64,000 bases of DNA from Prionace glauca (lineage: Eukaryota; Chordata; Chondrichthyes; Carcharhiniformes; Carcharhinidae), in NCBI GenBank assembly GCA_037974335.1, contig CM075740.1:13413071-13477070 (forward strand), written 5' to 3'. Each line of letters starts with the position of its first letter. Positions within the stretch are counted from its first letter, which is position 1. Position numbers and translations under genes: made by a program. This document shows positions 9,800-20,925 of this stretch, in pieces. The notes below the pieces were generated by a model. That model was not told the origin of the DNA. It worked only from the letters and a program-made list of their open reading frames with translations, and ran no database searches.

Positions 9800-11275
9800 A
9801 TCATGGTCTTCTAAAGAAATGGTCAACATCGCGGATTTCAAGCTTCAGCCAATTCATTTCTCTCCACGTGATACGAGAAATGTCCGAACGCGTTGGAAAT
9901 TGCAAAGGTTTTGGGCCCTAGCAATATTCTGTCCACTGCCCTGAAGACTTGTGCTCCAGACCATGCGGCCCCGCCAGTCAAGTTGTTTCAGTACATCTAC
10001 AACATTGGCATCTACCCGTCATTGCAGAACATTGCCCAGTTATGTCCTCTTTGCAAAAAGAAGGATATCTCCAACCTTATTCATCAGCCATCAGGCCACT
10101 CCAGATCATCAGCACGTTGATGGAAGGGGTCATTAACAGCGCAATAAAACTGCAGGAACTTAGCAGAAACCTACTCACTGACACATAGTTTGGATTCCGT
10201 CAGTCACTCGGCGCCTGACTTCATTACAGCCTTGGGTCAAACATGGACAAGAGTAATTGAACGTCAGATGTGAAGTGACTGCCTTTGACGTCAAGGCAGC
10301 ACGGGTGGAATTAAGGAGCTCGAGGAATAATGGAGGCAATTGGAATCAGAGGGAACAAGCTAAGCTGGCTGAGTCATACCTGCACAGAGGAAGAGTCTTG
10401 CTGTGGTTGGAGTTCCATCCACTAATTTGCATATTTCTCAAGATGGTATCCTTGGAGTTTCTCAAAATGGTATCCTCTGCCCAACTATCTTCAGCTGCTC
10501 GATCAGTAACGTTCACATGCTGTGCAAGACCATTCCCGCATCCTCAGAGACTGAAGCCGTCCATGTCCAAATGCAGTTCGTCCGGGGCAATATCCATGCT
10601 TGGGTTGGCAAGTGGCAAGTATCCTTCGGGACAAAGTAGTGCCAGGAAATGACCATCTCCAACAACTAATCATTGTCTCTTGACATTCAACGGTAATGCC
10701 GCCACTGTCGACTTCCTAAGGCCGACCATTGACCAGAAACTGAACTGGTCTTGATATTTAAATATGGTGGCTACAAGAGCAGGTCAGAGGGCATGAATCC
10801 TGTGGCAAGTGTCTCACTTCCTTACTCCCAAGCCTGTGCACCATCTACGCGAGGCACAAGTCAGGAGTGTGATGGAATATTTGCACTAGCCAGGAGAGTG
10901 CAACTTCTATAACTTTCAAGAAGCTCACACCATCCAGGAGAAAACTTGACTGGCACCTCTTCCACAAACTGCTTCCGCAGCAGTGGGTACCATCTGCACG
11001 ATACACTGCAAAAACCCATCCAATATCCATGGGCAACACCTTACAAAATCTCACCTCTACCGTCGAGAAGTACAAGGGAAGCAGGTAGATAGGAACACCA
11101 CCACCTTAGCGCTCTCCTCCAAGTCATTCGCAATCTGACCTGGGGATATATCGCTTACTTAGACCACAGGGACTGCGCTGATTCAACAAAGCAGTTCACC
11201 ACCATCATCTCGAGGGTAATAGCGGTGAGGAATAAGTGCTAGTCTAGCCAGCGATTCCCACATCCCATAAAAAAT
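9800..11275 (+). mobile_element. Old L2/jockey-like LINE with 3' end, unit 1
   Basis: RT blocks readable in shifting frames: L-K-T-C-A-P-D-H-A-A-P (9945), L-F-Q-Y-I-Y-N-I-G-I-Y-P (9985), I-A-Q-L-C-P-L-C-K-K (10030), then G-F-R-Q-S-L (10190). After a degraded palm, R-A-G-Q-R (10775) and V-R-S-V-M-E-Y (10860) follow. From about 10980 it matches a typical elasmobranch LINE 3' UTR ending in ctagccagcgattcccacat and an A-run near 11275. A further CR1-like 3' fragment follows at about 11280-11400. Confidence 0.65.
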
Positions 11276-11827
11276 GCAGAATTCGATAGATTTCTGATTG
11301 AAACGGGGTCCAAAGAGCATAGGGGTGGACCGAATGTGCAGTCGACCCCACGATCTCATCAGCCACGACCTTCGGCCTGATCTTCGTTTCAGTTCATGTG
11401 ATGATATGAAACCTGTTCGCGCCTTTTTGTCTATTTTTATCCTATCAAATTTCTGAACCTTCGGATCATTAATGTGGCGCTGGCAGCATTATCTTTGGTG
11501 AATGACGCAGGAAAGAAAGTGATAGTAACACATTTAGTGGCACTAGTTTCTTACTGCTTCTAATCATTCGGATTTTCTGATATTATGGATATTCACCATT
11601 AAAAAGGGAAACTCATGAAACATCCAAATTAATTGACAATACCTAATGAGAGTATTCTGTAAACGATTTTCATCTGGGAATCCCTATTTTCCAAGTGTCC
11701 ACGTATTTTGCCAGGAATTGACATTTTGAGATATTTCTCGCCCCATATACACTTCATGTAATTACACGGTCCTTGGTCTATCAACTGCAATATTGCCATC
11801 TGCCGGTTCAGCCGCAAAACACGCACA

Positions 11828-12136
11828 GGTTCATTGGGATTCGGTTTCGACTTCTTTCATCTGTTGTGCATAGTCCAATAGAAAGCAGGGAGAATTAAAT
11901 GACAATTATGACATAAAATGTAGGATAAATTCGGGAGATCTGATAGCACTTTCGAAGAGAGAAACACAATTTCTGCATAAGGTTCGTTGGGATTCCTTTT
12001 AGACTTTTTCTTCAATTGTACATAGTCCAACAGAAAGCAGGAAGAATAAAATGACAATTATAACGTAAAATATAAGATAAATTCGGGAGATCTGGTAGGA
12101 TGTGGGAAGAGAGAAACACAATTTCTGTAGAAGGGT
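11828..12136 (+). repeat. 153-bp direct tandem duplication, unit 1
   Basis: Two diverged copies, 11828-11980 and 11981-12136, both starting ggttc(a/g)ttgggatt and carrying catagtccaa(t/c)agaaagcag. The period of 153 is a multiple of three, which leaves hydrophobic minus-strand open frames that I do not take as genes. The neighbouring stretches 11400-11827 and 12137-12465 hold nothing recognisable. Confidence 0.85.
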
Positions 12137-12469
12137 TATTCGCACTGCTGTGTTCGGCGAGACAGTGTTCAGTCTCTAGTAAATTGAGCTTAAATCCGAT
12201 CCGTGCGTTTATGATGCATTTCAAACGCTTCGAAGACAGGTGCATGCCCAGCCTCAAACAAGGGAGCAGGAACTAACACTGTAAACCGTGCCGGGCGCCA
12301 AAGACTGGCGACTAATTGCCGGATGAGTATTGCAGAGCCCTGGAACAAGCAATGATACTAAATCCCATCATGGTGTCTAGCAATAAATCTTGAACAAAAT
12401 CAGCTATTATCATGTTAACCATGAAACTACTGAATTGCTGAAGAAAAACATTCGCTTCATTAACATCAT

Positions 12470-12780
12470 TCCCGGCAGGAAATCTGGCATCCTTCCTCAG
12501 TACATATGTGACTCCATCGCGAAAAAGATGAAGTCTGAGGACACGTACCAACCAAGTAAGGAACACCTTCTTTCCTGCTGCCCTCGGATTTTTGAATGGA
12601 CCTAACTCGCATTAAGTTGATGTTTCTCCACACCCGAGATGTGACTGTTACACTACATTCTGCACTCTCTCCTTTCCTTCTCTATGAACGGTATGCTTTG
12701 TCGGTAAAACGTGTAAGAAAGAATACTTGTCACTGTATACTATTATATAAAACAGTGAGAAATCAAATCAAATCAAAAAC
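12470..12780 (+). mobile_element. Retroposon 3' end with (AATCA)n-like tail, unit 1
   Basis: Contains gacttttgaatggacct-like sequence, ctacattctgcactctct and ctctatgaacggtatgcttt, then ends in aaatcaaatcaaatcaaa. This is the layout of an elasmobranch LINE or SINE 3' end with a short tandem tail. Family name not certain. Confidence 0.6.
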
Positions 12781-13099
12781 GTTTGTGCTATTAGGAAACA
12801 TGTGCACAATACATGACCAACTATATTGGTTAGCAGTGGTATTGATGATGAACCTCCTGACCAGATTGGTTTACGTGTTACAGAAAAGCCCGTTCACCTG
12901 AACTCGTTCCAAAAGCAGCAGTGAAGGAAGGCCAAAGCGGCATTGGCGCAAGATTTGGTTTCATTTCCGGAGGTATTTGCAGATGAGAGGCCAGGAGTGA
13001 AGGAGTTTGGGGGAAGAAGAGGCGAATATCAGAGCGTATGTAAAACGTAGCAGAAAGCAAGACCATACCTGGTACCATACTGAAAACATACCATTATTT

Positions 13100-13895
13100 A
13101 TATATATTGTAAAGAGTTGAGGCCACAGCACTGATCACTGTAGCACATCACTCCCGACATCGTGCGAATCACAAAATTGTCCCTTTTTCTTACTCTCTAC
13201 TTCCTGTTCGCTCGCAGATTTTCTGCCCATGCTCCCACACGATAAACTCTCATTTTCCGCAATAGTCTTTGCTGTGACATCTTATCAAATCCTTACTGGA
13301 AAACACAATATATCCACCTGCTCCCCTTTATCCAGGGCACGTCACTGCTTCAAATCACTCCAGTAAATTGATTGAACATGACTTCCCTTTGACAAAACTG
13401 TGTTGGCTCTATTTGATTATTGTGTTTTACTTATGTGCCCTGCTATCAAATCTTAATAACCGCTGCAAACAATTTCCTTATATGTCACATGATCAGCTAA
13501 CTGGTGTTGTTTAGCTAACATATGTTGTTTCCTGCTATAGGACGTTTTTTCCGATTGCATTAAGGTACTACCGTCGCTTTTCCCAATCTAACGAACACTT
13601 CCCAGAATCTGGGGATTTTTGGAAGATTACAACCAGCCTATCAATCGTCTCATTTGTCACTTCTTTTAAGACCTTCGGTGAAAGCCATCAGGATCTGAGG
13701 ACTTAGCAACCGACATCTTCAACAACGTTCTTAATGTCATTCTAATTTCCTGCTCTACAGCTAATTCTACGGTACAACTTGTATCCTCTACAATGAAGAC
13801 TACAGCAAAATGCCTATTCTCTTCATCTGCAATCTTTCTGTTCGCCCCAGATTCCCCAGACTCAATTTCTATGGAACTGTCGCCCACTCTTTGAA
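13100..13895 (-). mobile_element. Old CR1-like LINE RT domain (antisense), unit 1
   Basis: Minus-strand reading gives the N-terminal RT region: R-K-I-A-D-E-E-N-R-H-F-A-V-V-F and V-E-D-T-S near 13790-13850 (compare M-A-E-E-x-N-x-Y-F-x-S-V-F). The S-x-D-P-D-G-F-H block near 13685 matches the usual K-S-P-G-P-D-G-x-H. Downstream (13550-13100) decayed RT blocks follow. Clear family likeness, many breaks. It belongs to the same broad family as the plus-strand element at 7930-9690. Confidence 0.65.
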
Positions 13896-13949
13896 GTTTT
13901 TTTTATCGTTTAAGTTTACAGTTTGAAACTGATGTGTTAGTGGCACGAG

Positions 13950-14047
13950 TAGGCGTACATTCACACCGCAATAAAATTATTGTCAAATCCCCAAGTCGCT
14001 ACATGCTGGCATCTGTTTGGGTACACTAAGGGAGAATTCGCAATGGT
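13950..14047 (-). mobile_element. Inverted SINE 3' tail, unit 1
   Basis: The plus-strand text taggcgtacattcacaccgc, then ccccaagtcgct and gggtacactaagggagaatt, is the complement of the 3' half of the HE1-like SINE tail. It faces the forward SINE at 14804-15112. Beyond it, 14050-14800 shows no clear feature apart from a small hairpin at 14401-14416. Confidence 0.55.
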
Positions 14048-14803
14048 AAGCACTGTGCCAAAGTGCCAAAGGCAAGAAGTAACTAAACCCACCCAGAATA
14101 TTCGGGAAACAAATCAGCTGGCCTGGAAGCACCTGTGGAGACAGAAACAAAGTGAAAATTGCGTCTCCAAAGGTGCCAGATGAAAATATGAGCAATTAGT
14201 TTTGTTGATCTGAATTTCACTGGAAGAGCACAGGAAACTGAGCCAATTCTAACTTCAGGATGGAGGTCGGATGGATTAATGCAACCGATGCCTGCATGAA
14301 ATGTTAATCGAGCTCTGGAACGCGATTACTTGGATATCTCTTCAATAATTGTAGTGCGGACAGGGTGAAGCTCTTGACTGATTCTCAATAGGTCACTTAA
14401 GAGCCTCAATAGGCTCAAAGGGGCCCTCGCCGCGCAACGAATTTATTCTTCCCAGTAGTTGGAGGAGATTTCAGATCATCACAAGAGAAATGTTCAGTGA
14501 GGCGATGGTGAGATAGAGCTACGTGCGTTCAGAGTGCATAAAAAGCCTGATGTGCTTTCAGATGACGCCGACAAGGGGGAACATGTGGATGGGAAAAAGA
14601 ATGTGGCCAGGGACATATTGTTGAGTTGCTGGCATGGGAGCAGGAAGTGAAGCCATTGCAGACAAATCTGTGGATATTATCTGACAAATAATAATGGAAC
14701 CAGATCATGAGAATAGATCCAAGCAACTGATTAAAGATGGAGAATTGTTGGATCGAGTGTGGAATCGTGTCAAAGACCGACGCCAATGCAAAACGAACAA
14801 GCA

Positions 14804-15112
14804 GTAGGGCGTCACGGTTGTTAGGACTTCTGCCTCACAGCGCCAAAAACACGGTTTCGATGCCCGGCTTGGGTCACAGTCTGCACGTTCTTCCCGTATC
14901 TGTGTGGGTGCTCCGTTGCCTCCCACAGTACGAAAGATGGGTTGATTAGGTGCTTTGGCGATGCTAAATTCTCTCTCATTGTACTCGTCCAGGTGCCGTG
15001 GTGTGGCGACTCGGAAATGCTCACAGTAACTTCATTACAGTAATTGCAGTTTGGATTACAACCGATAGCTGGAAGTCTACTTGTGACAATAATAAAGAAA
15101 CTGCAAAAAAAA
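14804..15112 (+). mobile_element. tRNA-derived SINE (HE1-like), unit 1
   Basis: Starts tagggcgtcacgg and has a degraded B box (cggtttcgatgcccgg) as in a tRNA-derived head. The body contains ctgcctcacagcgcc, ggcttgggtcacagtctgca and cgttcttcccgt. The 3' tail contains gtgtggcgactcgg, cacagtaacttcattacag and cttgtgacaataataaag, ending in an A-run at 15105-15112. Matches the general form of elasmobranch HE1-type SINEs; the name is by resemblance. Confidence 0.75.
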
Positions 15113-15235
15113 CCCTTCTGGTAGTGTGGCGACCAGAATTGAACACAATATTTCAAGTGTGGCCTAACTAAGGTTCTATAAATCCGCAACGTGACTTGCC
15201 GATTTTTAAACCCAATGCGGGTTAGTTCCATTGGC
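15113..15235 (-). mobile_element. Truncated CR1-like LINE remnant, unit 1
   Basis: On the minus strand it reads G-F-K-N-R-Q-V-T-L-R-I-Y-R-T-L-V-R-P-H-L, continuing K-Y-C-V-Q-F-W-S-P-H-Y, a well-preserved C-terminal LINE block. The 3' half of the element, present in unit 2 (32540-33140), has been deleted here so that it abuts the SINE A-run directly. Confidence 0.75.
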
Positions 15236-15396
15236 CATGCTTAAAATAGCCTCTTTGTGTCCTGGGATGGGTAGGTTAGAGAGACTAGTGGGTAAAATAT
15301 GTAGGGATATAGGGGTGGGGCCTGGGTGGGAGTGCGGTTGGTGCAGACTCGATGGGCGGAATGGCCTCTTTCTGTGCTGTAGGATTTCCGTGATGT
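15236..15396 (+). mobile_element. SINE/LINE 3' tail fragment, unit 1
   Basis: Contains ggggcctgggtgggagtgcg, ggtgcagactcgatgggcgg and aatggcctctttctgtgctg, the widespread elasmobranch retroposon 3' tail. Confidence 0.6.
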
Positions 15397-15599
15397 GATA
15401 AATGATCCTCAGGAATCTATATTGTCTTATTCAGCCAAGCAGAGAACAAATCCTTCAACTTTCTCCTGCCCACAGCAAATTCCCGACCTATACATTCCAA
15501 TAAATTATTTATTCGTTCTGTCGCTGCCTCTCTTTTATGCCTCACTGTTTCAGACTAGCTCACACTTGGAAATCTTTCTCTGTGTTACCGTATCACACC

Positions 15600-15910
15600 T
15601 TTTCCTAAGATTAAAGCCGCCTATTACACCTCCGCATCCTCTCCTCAGCGAAAACAGCCCAACATATTCATTTCCCTGATAGGTACATAGTCCCAATGCT
15701 AGTAAAAATCTGGCAAATATTTTCTCCACTTTCTTATATCCTACAAGATCATTTTTGAAGTATGTAGACCATAGATGAGTACAATTCTATAAAAGTCTAA
15801 TAAATCCCCGAATGTTTTATTTTGCTCTTCTGTAAGCGCACCAGTACCCTTTTTTGCACTTTTTACCAACTGCGCAACTTCTTGCTACTTTTAACAATTT
15901 ATGAATTGCA
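15600..15910 (-). mobile_element. Very old CR1-like LINE relic, unit 1
   Basis: The plus-strand order aatattttctccactttc, gagtacaattctataaaag, then caatttatgaattgcaagc follows the complement of the CR1-like C-terminal region, but no protein reading survives. Weak call. The rest up to the next unit (15910-16121) shows nothing recognisable. Confidence 0.35.
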
Positions 15911-16512
15911 AGCCCAAATCTAACTGAAGAAATAAAACAACGATGTATCAAAGGGGTGTCCTATCGACTTTGTTATTCGTGTGAATAGGAATTATATAAA
16001 AAAAACAGACTTGGTCCTGAACTGGTTTGAGTCACTGAAAATGCATTTGGGTGACTTGTTAGTAAAGCGCCTGCTTCAGTATAATCATTACAGGCCAATT
16101 AAAATAATCGGTGAGCTTACTAAAAAATGACCTGCAGTACCAGAACTTGCAATGCATCTGGTTTATTAAAAAATAGGACAGTGGCAGTGTTTGCCCTGAA
16201 TTTTTGGAACCAGGAGGTTAAGAACTGTCTGCCCTTTAATGTATTTTTGTAATCTGTATTCGCAGTTCTGCCCTTTCATCACAATACCAGAATGTAACTC
16301 AGTCCATTAAAAAATATTGCAATATTATTTCAATTTAATGTCATCCATCGTCTCCTTGTTGCGCCTGGATGTCACTGACTTTAAATAAAATGTGCAGAAT
16401 ATCACAATGATATAATCTCACTATTTCATTCCTTTTAGAATGTTGCCATTGATTGTTTTTCAGGGGAAGAGAGATATTAACAGAACATTAGTCGTGATAA
16501 CGGTATAATGAT

Positions 16513-16518
16513 TTTATT
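16513..16518 (-). terminator. Distal polyadenylation signal, gene 2
   Basis: AATAAA on the minus strand, about 195 nt below the stop. The proximal hexamer present in genes 1, 3 and 4 is changed to AATGAA here, so this is the only canonical signal seen close to the gene. Confidence 0.5.
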
Positions 16519-16712
16519 ACACAGCGGTATCAATGACATTACACTGAAGCTTTGATCCATTCAGAGTGAACACAGTTAAATTGAAATTAAGGGAATAGGC
16601 CGATCTGCTACAAGCTGTGATGAACTATTTGTAATGTTCCACTATTTGCCGAATTCATTTAGAAATGAAACTTTACTGGCGGCAAAATACAAAAACGCTT
16701 TCGATGCATGTA

Positions 16713-17035
16713 TCACATACAGCTGGATCTGGAGACGGTTGTTTGAAGCGGGTTTGCTTGAGTCTCGTGTTTAACCAGACAGGAGTAAAGCTCGTGTGAG
16801 TTCCACTCTGAGGCTGACAGAGTCAGATAACTGCTCACACTGAACGTGTTGTCCGCCTCCTGCTGGATCCGACTGGTCTCAACCCCATTCCCTCTGACGC
16901 TGCCATCGACAGTCCATTCAATCTCCGCAGCTCCTGGGTTAAAACCGCTCACCAAACACACCAGGGTCGCCATGTTCTTTGCTGTGATTTGATCCGATGA
17001 AGGCGGAAGGAGAGACACAGTGGGGCTCCGTGGAC
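16713..17035 (-). CDS. Immunoglobulin light-chain constant exon, gene 2
   Basis: C1-set constant domain of the second gene, with the same acceptor (ttccag before 17035), length and frame as gene 1. Cysteines at 26, 85 and 105 and tryptophan 40 are present. It differs from genes 1 and 3 at the C-terminus, which reads Q-T-T-V-S-R-S-S-C-M instead of Q-T-S-I-S-R-S-S-C-M, and is identical in protein to gene 4. The exon is intact and should encode a functional domain able to form the disulfide to the heavy chain. The 3' flank has lost the proximal AATAAA, so 3' end formation would rely on the distal signal. Isotype call as for gene 1: lambda-like, moderate certainty. Confidence 0.93.
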
Positions 17036-18761
17036 CTGGAAAGTAGAGACAAGGATCGCACATCCATTAAAAATCAGCATAAATGACTGAGTCATTGTTC
17101 CACCTTCTTCAAATTGTTCTTTTAAAGTTGGTATTAATCTACAAGAATGTATAGATTTTATACATTGGAATCTTATTGATGCCAAATACAAAAAGGCCGG
17201 GACTCTGCTTCTGGAACATATACAACCTGAGAAGGCTTTTCTTTTTTCCCTGAAAGGACAGGAACATACAAATAAAATCTGATCTAAAGGAAATAGTGGA
17301 ATTTGAAATATTAAAGAGAAAAATAGGGAGGGAGTTTCAATGCATCTACTTGTGATCGGAGGCAACGCAGTCCGAGCCAATGTCGCGAACACCGAGAATT
17401 TCAGAATAACACTAATCACTCAGAATTTGGGGTCAATATTGGAACCTATGCTGACGGCTACATTTCTGGAGTTTGCAATTCCAAAACCTCGATTCTAAAC
17501 AGTGAAATCGATTGTTTGCTTCTGTCACCAGTTACTTCTCTGACGCAAGTCCTACATACTGGACTGATATTTGGGTTTGTGAACATTCTTCGCCACGGCT
17601 TCACACCGTGTCCCGCCCAGACCAACAGTGACGATGCAGCGTAAATCTTAACAAATATCTCCCTGTCGCAATAGAAATGTTTGGAGACATTTTTTCGGAG
17701 TGGAGTGTCACAAACGATTTGCTGCAGCTGAGAGGAAGAGTTTCTAATAAATATTGTAAACAATTCTAATATATAACAACATAACTTAATGACACCCTCA
17801 AAAGGCCAGTAATAAATCAAACATGTCCTCATAATTATTTATCTTACACACCTTGTCGTCAAAGCAGATGGACTGTGAGATCATTCTGTGCTTCGGTAGG
17901 GAGCCATGATTCTGACATTGGAAGAATGATTCTACTTCACAAACACTTAATTGTGAGGATGTTCTGAGGCCGTGGTCGGCGCTAAGTCAATGCAGGTTTG
18001 CATTTTCGTTCCTTTGACATTAGTCGATATTCATAAAGCTGAAAGCGCGTTGTATCAGAATCTTGTCTCTTTAAGTGATCATTTACCGCTTTAGTTACCA
18101 TCTATCACAGTCAATGGGGAAACGCTCAGTAAATATGTTAATATATTGTAAGGCTTCGAAGAAAGGGTTCCGATATGAATATCCATTTCAAACTAAAAGT
18201 ATCAGGCTAATCTTTTACAATTCGCCCTGACATTGAGGTATTATGTCGCAAAACAGGAATATGGGTTTTGTCGCTGTCGGTAAAAAATCGATTGTCTTTG
18301 GAGCTAGAAATTCGTCTTATATTTTTGTTGGAATGGAATTTGGATGTTGAAACTGAGTCGGCAGACAAATGCCGCAAGCCCTTATTTCAAACCTGGTATC
18401 TTCTTCCTGCGCCCCCGAGAGTTTCGTTGGATCAACTCAAATGTTTGCACCGATGAGCGAGTGTGAAGACCGAGTTCTATTTAGCGGACTTAAGTGAATT
18501 ATTTTTACAGCGGCATTTTCACCAGATCTGATTTCTTAAAGTAACAACTCAAATATTCAAAAGCATTTTTTCCCTTTTTGCCTCATGCTGGTCCATTTCA
18601 CCGTAATATCGCCCAGTAAGCAAATGACTTGAAGAAGCAAGTAATAAAAAAGGGAAAGTAAGATTGAGAAGGGAAGAGACCCTGACCACAGCTTTCCAAT
18701 CGGGCCCGGAGCAGGTTTGACTCTCGGAGGCAGGAAGAGTGATGAAATTGTCAAAGGGCGA

Positions 18762-19350
18762 AAGGTGGGTGGCATAATTATAGACCAGTGAACCTAACCT
18801 CACTGAAGGGAGAACCAATGGAATAAACGCGGCATAATCAAATATAGCGATCACGGCTTGGCTGCCGGAAAATCTCACCCCATAGCGTTAATTGGTATTT
18901 TTGAGCAGGCAGCATGAAGCGGTGAATTACGGCAATATTTTTGGTATAGTCTACATGGATTTTAGCAAGGCCCTTGTTAACTTCACACATAGGATGAACA
19001 GGTTGAATCGGAAATTGGCTCAGAGGCAGGGAAGAAAGGGTCCGTATATCAATGAGTGCCTGTATGATTGTTCTTCGATGACACAAACTTGGCAGTGTGG
19101 TTGCGAACAAGAAAGCTGGAAACGTAAATCCATTTGAAGGCATAATATTCTGAGGTGTCTGGGCAGAATGGATCGGAAAACAGTATTGCCAATGGTTGAG
19201 GGGTCGATAAGAACAGAACGTGGATTTGTCGTTAGAAGTAGAAGGTTTAGCGGAGATTGGAAGGGAATAGTTTCACCCGGAGGGATATGGAACCTACTGC
19301 CAGAGAGGCTGTTATTGGCAAAGTAATGGTCACTTAAACGAACATAGAAT
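18762..19350 (+). mobile_element. Decayed CR1-like LINE fragment in J-C intron, unit 2
   Basis: Copy of the relic at 2425-3445, with about 430 bp of the middle lost near 19119 (gctgga joined to aacgtaaatcc). M-D-F-S-K-A-L near 18955 is still readable. Confidence 0.62.
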
Positions 19351-19489
19351 GTGTAATTTAAAGGCTAATGAATAAATGTTAGATTGTTCCTTGTGAACCA
19401 GTGCAGACACGATTGGCCAAGTAGATTGCAACAATTTTGCAAAGATATACCATTCTATGATTCTGTGAATATATTATATTGCTTTTCTC

Positions 19490-19790
19490 CGCATTGACGC
19501 ACAGGCGCTACAGTGTGGATATCTATAAGGTACACTGCCGGAACTCCAACAACAGCTTCCAAACCAGTCATGTCTACCACTGGACCAACACACGGGCACC
19601 AAATGCACGGCTACAACACCAGATGGTAAATCCCCAACAAGCCACACAGCATACCAAAGTAGAACTGTACCGCCTTTCCTTCACTGTCGCCTGGCCAAAA
19701 TCTCTTAACTCCCTTCCTAACAGCTCTGCGGTGTACCTATGACACTTGGATGACATTGGTTTGAGAATGCGGCTTGCCACCACTTTATCC
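19490..19790 (+). mobile_element. L2/jockey-like LINE 3' fragment, unit 2
   Basis: Copy of 3595-3880. S-F-T-V-A-W-P-K-S-L-N-S-L-P reads without break near 19680-19725, slightly better kept than in unit 1. Confidence 0.6.
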
Positions 19791-20925
19791 ATGGATATTA
19801 GGCGGGGTGGGGGGATGGGGTTGGTGCAATGAATGTTACCCTTCTGATCACATCCCATGAGTCAAATAATATTGGCAGTAATCTCCATCTTTTGTTCTAT
19901 TACTACTGACAGTCACAGAACCAACAACAATCTGAACGAGTCCACAATAATACTCAAAAACCTGACCACCTTATTCCGGGACAGTCCAAAACAGGTTGAA
20001 TGGGAAGAAAATGAATCATAATTTCCGAAGAAAGCAAATATTCCACGCATCATTGGTATTTGTTGCGATGTGATCCAGTTCCAATCAGGGTCGATTATTC
20101 CTGGCGGAATTCCGGCAACAATATGGTTATTTTGGTCACCAAAATAATGCAAAATATTAGGCTGAGAATTTTGTACTGAACGGTTTTCAGTGAGTTTGGG
20201 GACCAGGGGGAGTGAGTCGCACCCAGTCACCACACTATCATTCCGCAGACATAATGCAATCTTGCTTTGAATGGAATGAAACAGCCTGATGTAAACGCTT
20301 AGAATGCAATTCTGACCCTTTAAACCAGACTATAGGGGCAGCGTATGAAAGAACCTGAACCACTGTGTCCCCTCATACAATCATGGAATTATAGACCACA
20401 CTAGGTGACCGATTGTAGCTTGTACAAACTTCCCCATTTAGCTCACTTGCATGCCTGTTTTTGCATTTTTGAAATGTTTATTGTCTTGCTAATTATAGTT
20501 CCGCTCGCAGTGTTCATACAGCTCGGGCACTCCACTCCTAACACTGGCTAAGCGAAGGGAAACATTCCATCTTTTTGCAATCGCATTCTCAATCATCTCC
20601 TCGCACTGCCGGCTGGATCAGATGGTTCAAAATTCTGCCCAGTCCCAGCAGATCAGACCAGAAGCTTCCAGTGAAATGAGTTTCACTCGTAATTAAAATG
20701 TCCCTTTACCCTATCACATAACAGCACACACTCCAGACAATCGCCTGAGTTCTGAGCCCTGCTATCACTGAAATATCATTTCCTGCTGAATCAAAGATAA
20801 CAATATTTTAGGAGCAATCATTTTGATTTGCACGAATTCAGTCCACCTATCCGACCGTTTCCAAGTACATTTTGTTATTTAGAAAGCGTCACAAATGTTA
20901 GAGGAGAGTTAAGTGATTTACTTAC

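Larger units (their letters stand above)
1..16121 (-). repeat. Tandem light-chain unit 1 (class A)
   Basis: First of four tandem copies. The A-rich start followed by tgacctgcagta recurs at 16122, 34026 and 49917, which sets the unit boundaries used here; the true duplication breakpoints may lie elsewhere. This copy holds one complete light-chain gene (C exon 592-914, V-J exon 5021-5368, leader 5509-5557) and about 10.5 kb of upstream repeat-derived DNA. It shares with unit 3 the short J-C intron form, the -T-S-I-S- C-terminus and a ~1.9 kb deletion next to the SINE at 15112. Confidence 0.9.
17036..20925 (-). other. J-C intron of gene 2
   Basis: Intron of 3.9 kb, the shortest of the four. It contains the class B segment 17306-17518, absent from units 1 and 3, and LINE relics at 18762-19350 and 19490-19790. 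Relative to the other copies about 430 bp of the first relic is missing near 19119. Both octamers of the unit 1 intron are altered here (ATTTGGAT near 18340, ACTTGCAT near 20446). The remaining stretches 17520-18750 and 19800-20920 show nothing I can name. Confidence 0.8.

Noticed and set aside
11857-12257. Hydrophobic minus-strand frames (up to 113 codons in units 2 and 4)
   Set aside because: They arise from the 153-bp tandem duplication with a period divisible by three; broken in units 1 and 3.
12390-12901. Plus-strand frames of 71 and 101 codons
   Set aside because: They cover the retroposon 3' end with the (AATCA)n-like tail, not a protein gene.
14804-14880. Possible tRNA gene because of A/B-box-like sequence
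   Set aside because: It is the degraded tRNA-like head of a SINE; no cloverleaf can be completed and a SINE body and tail follow.
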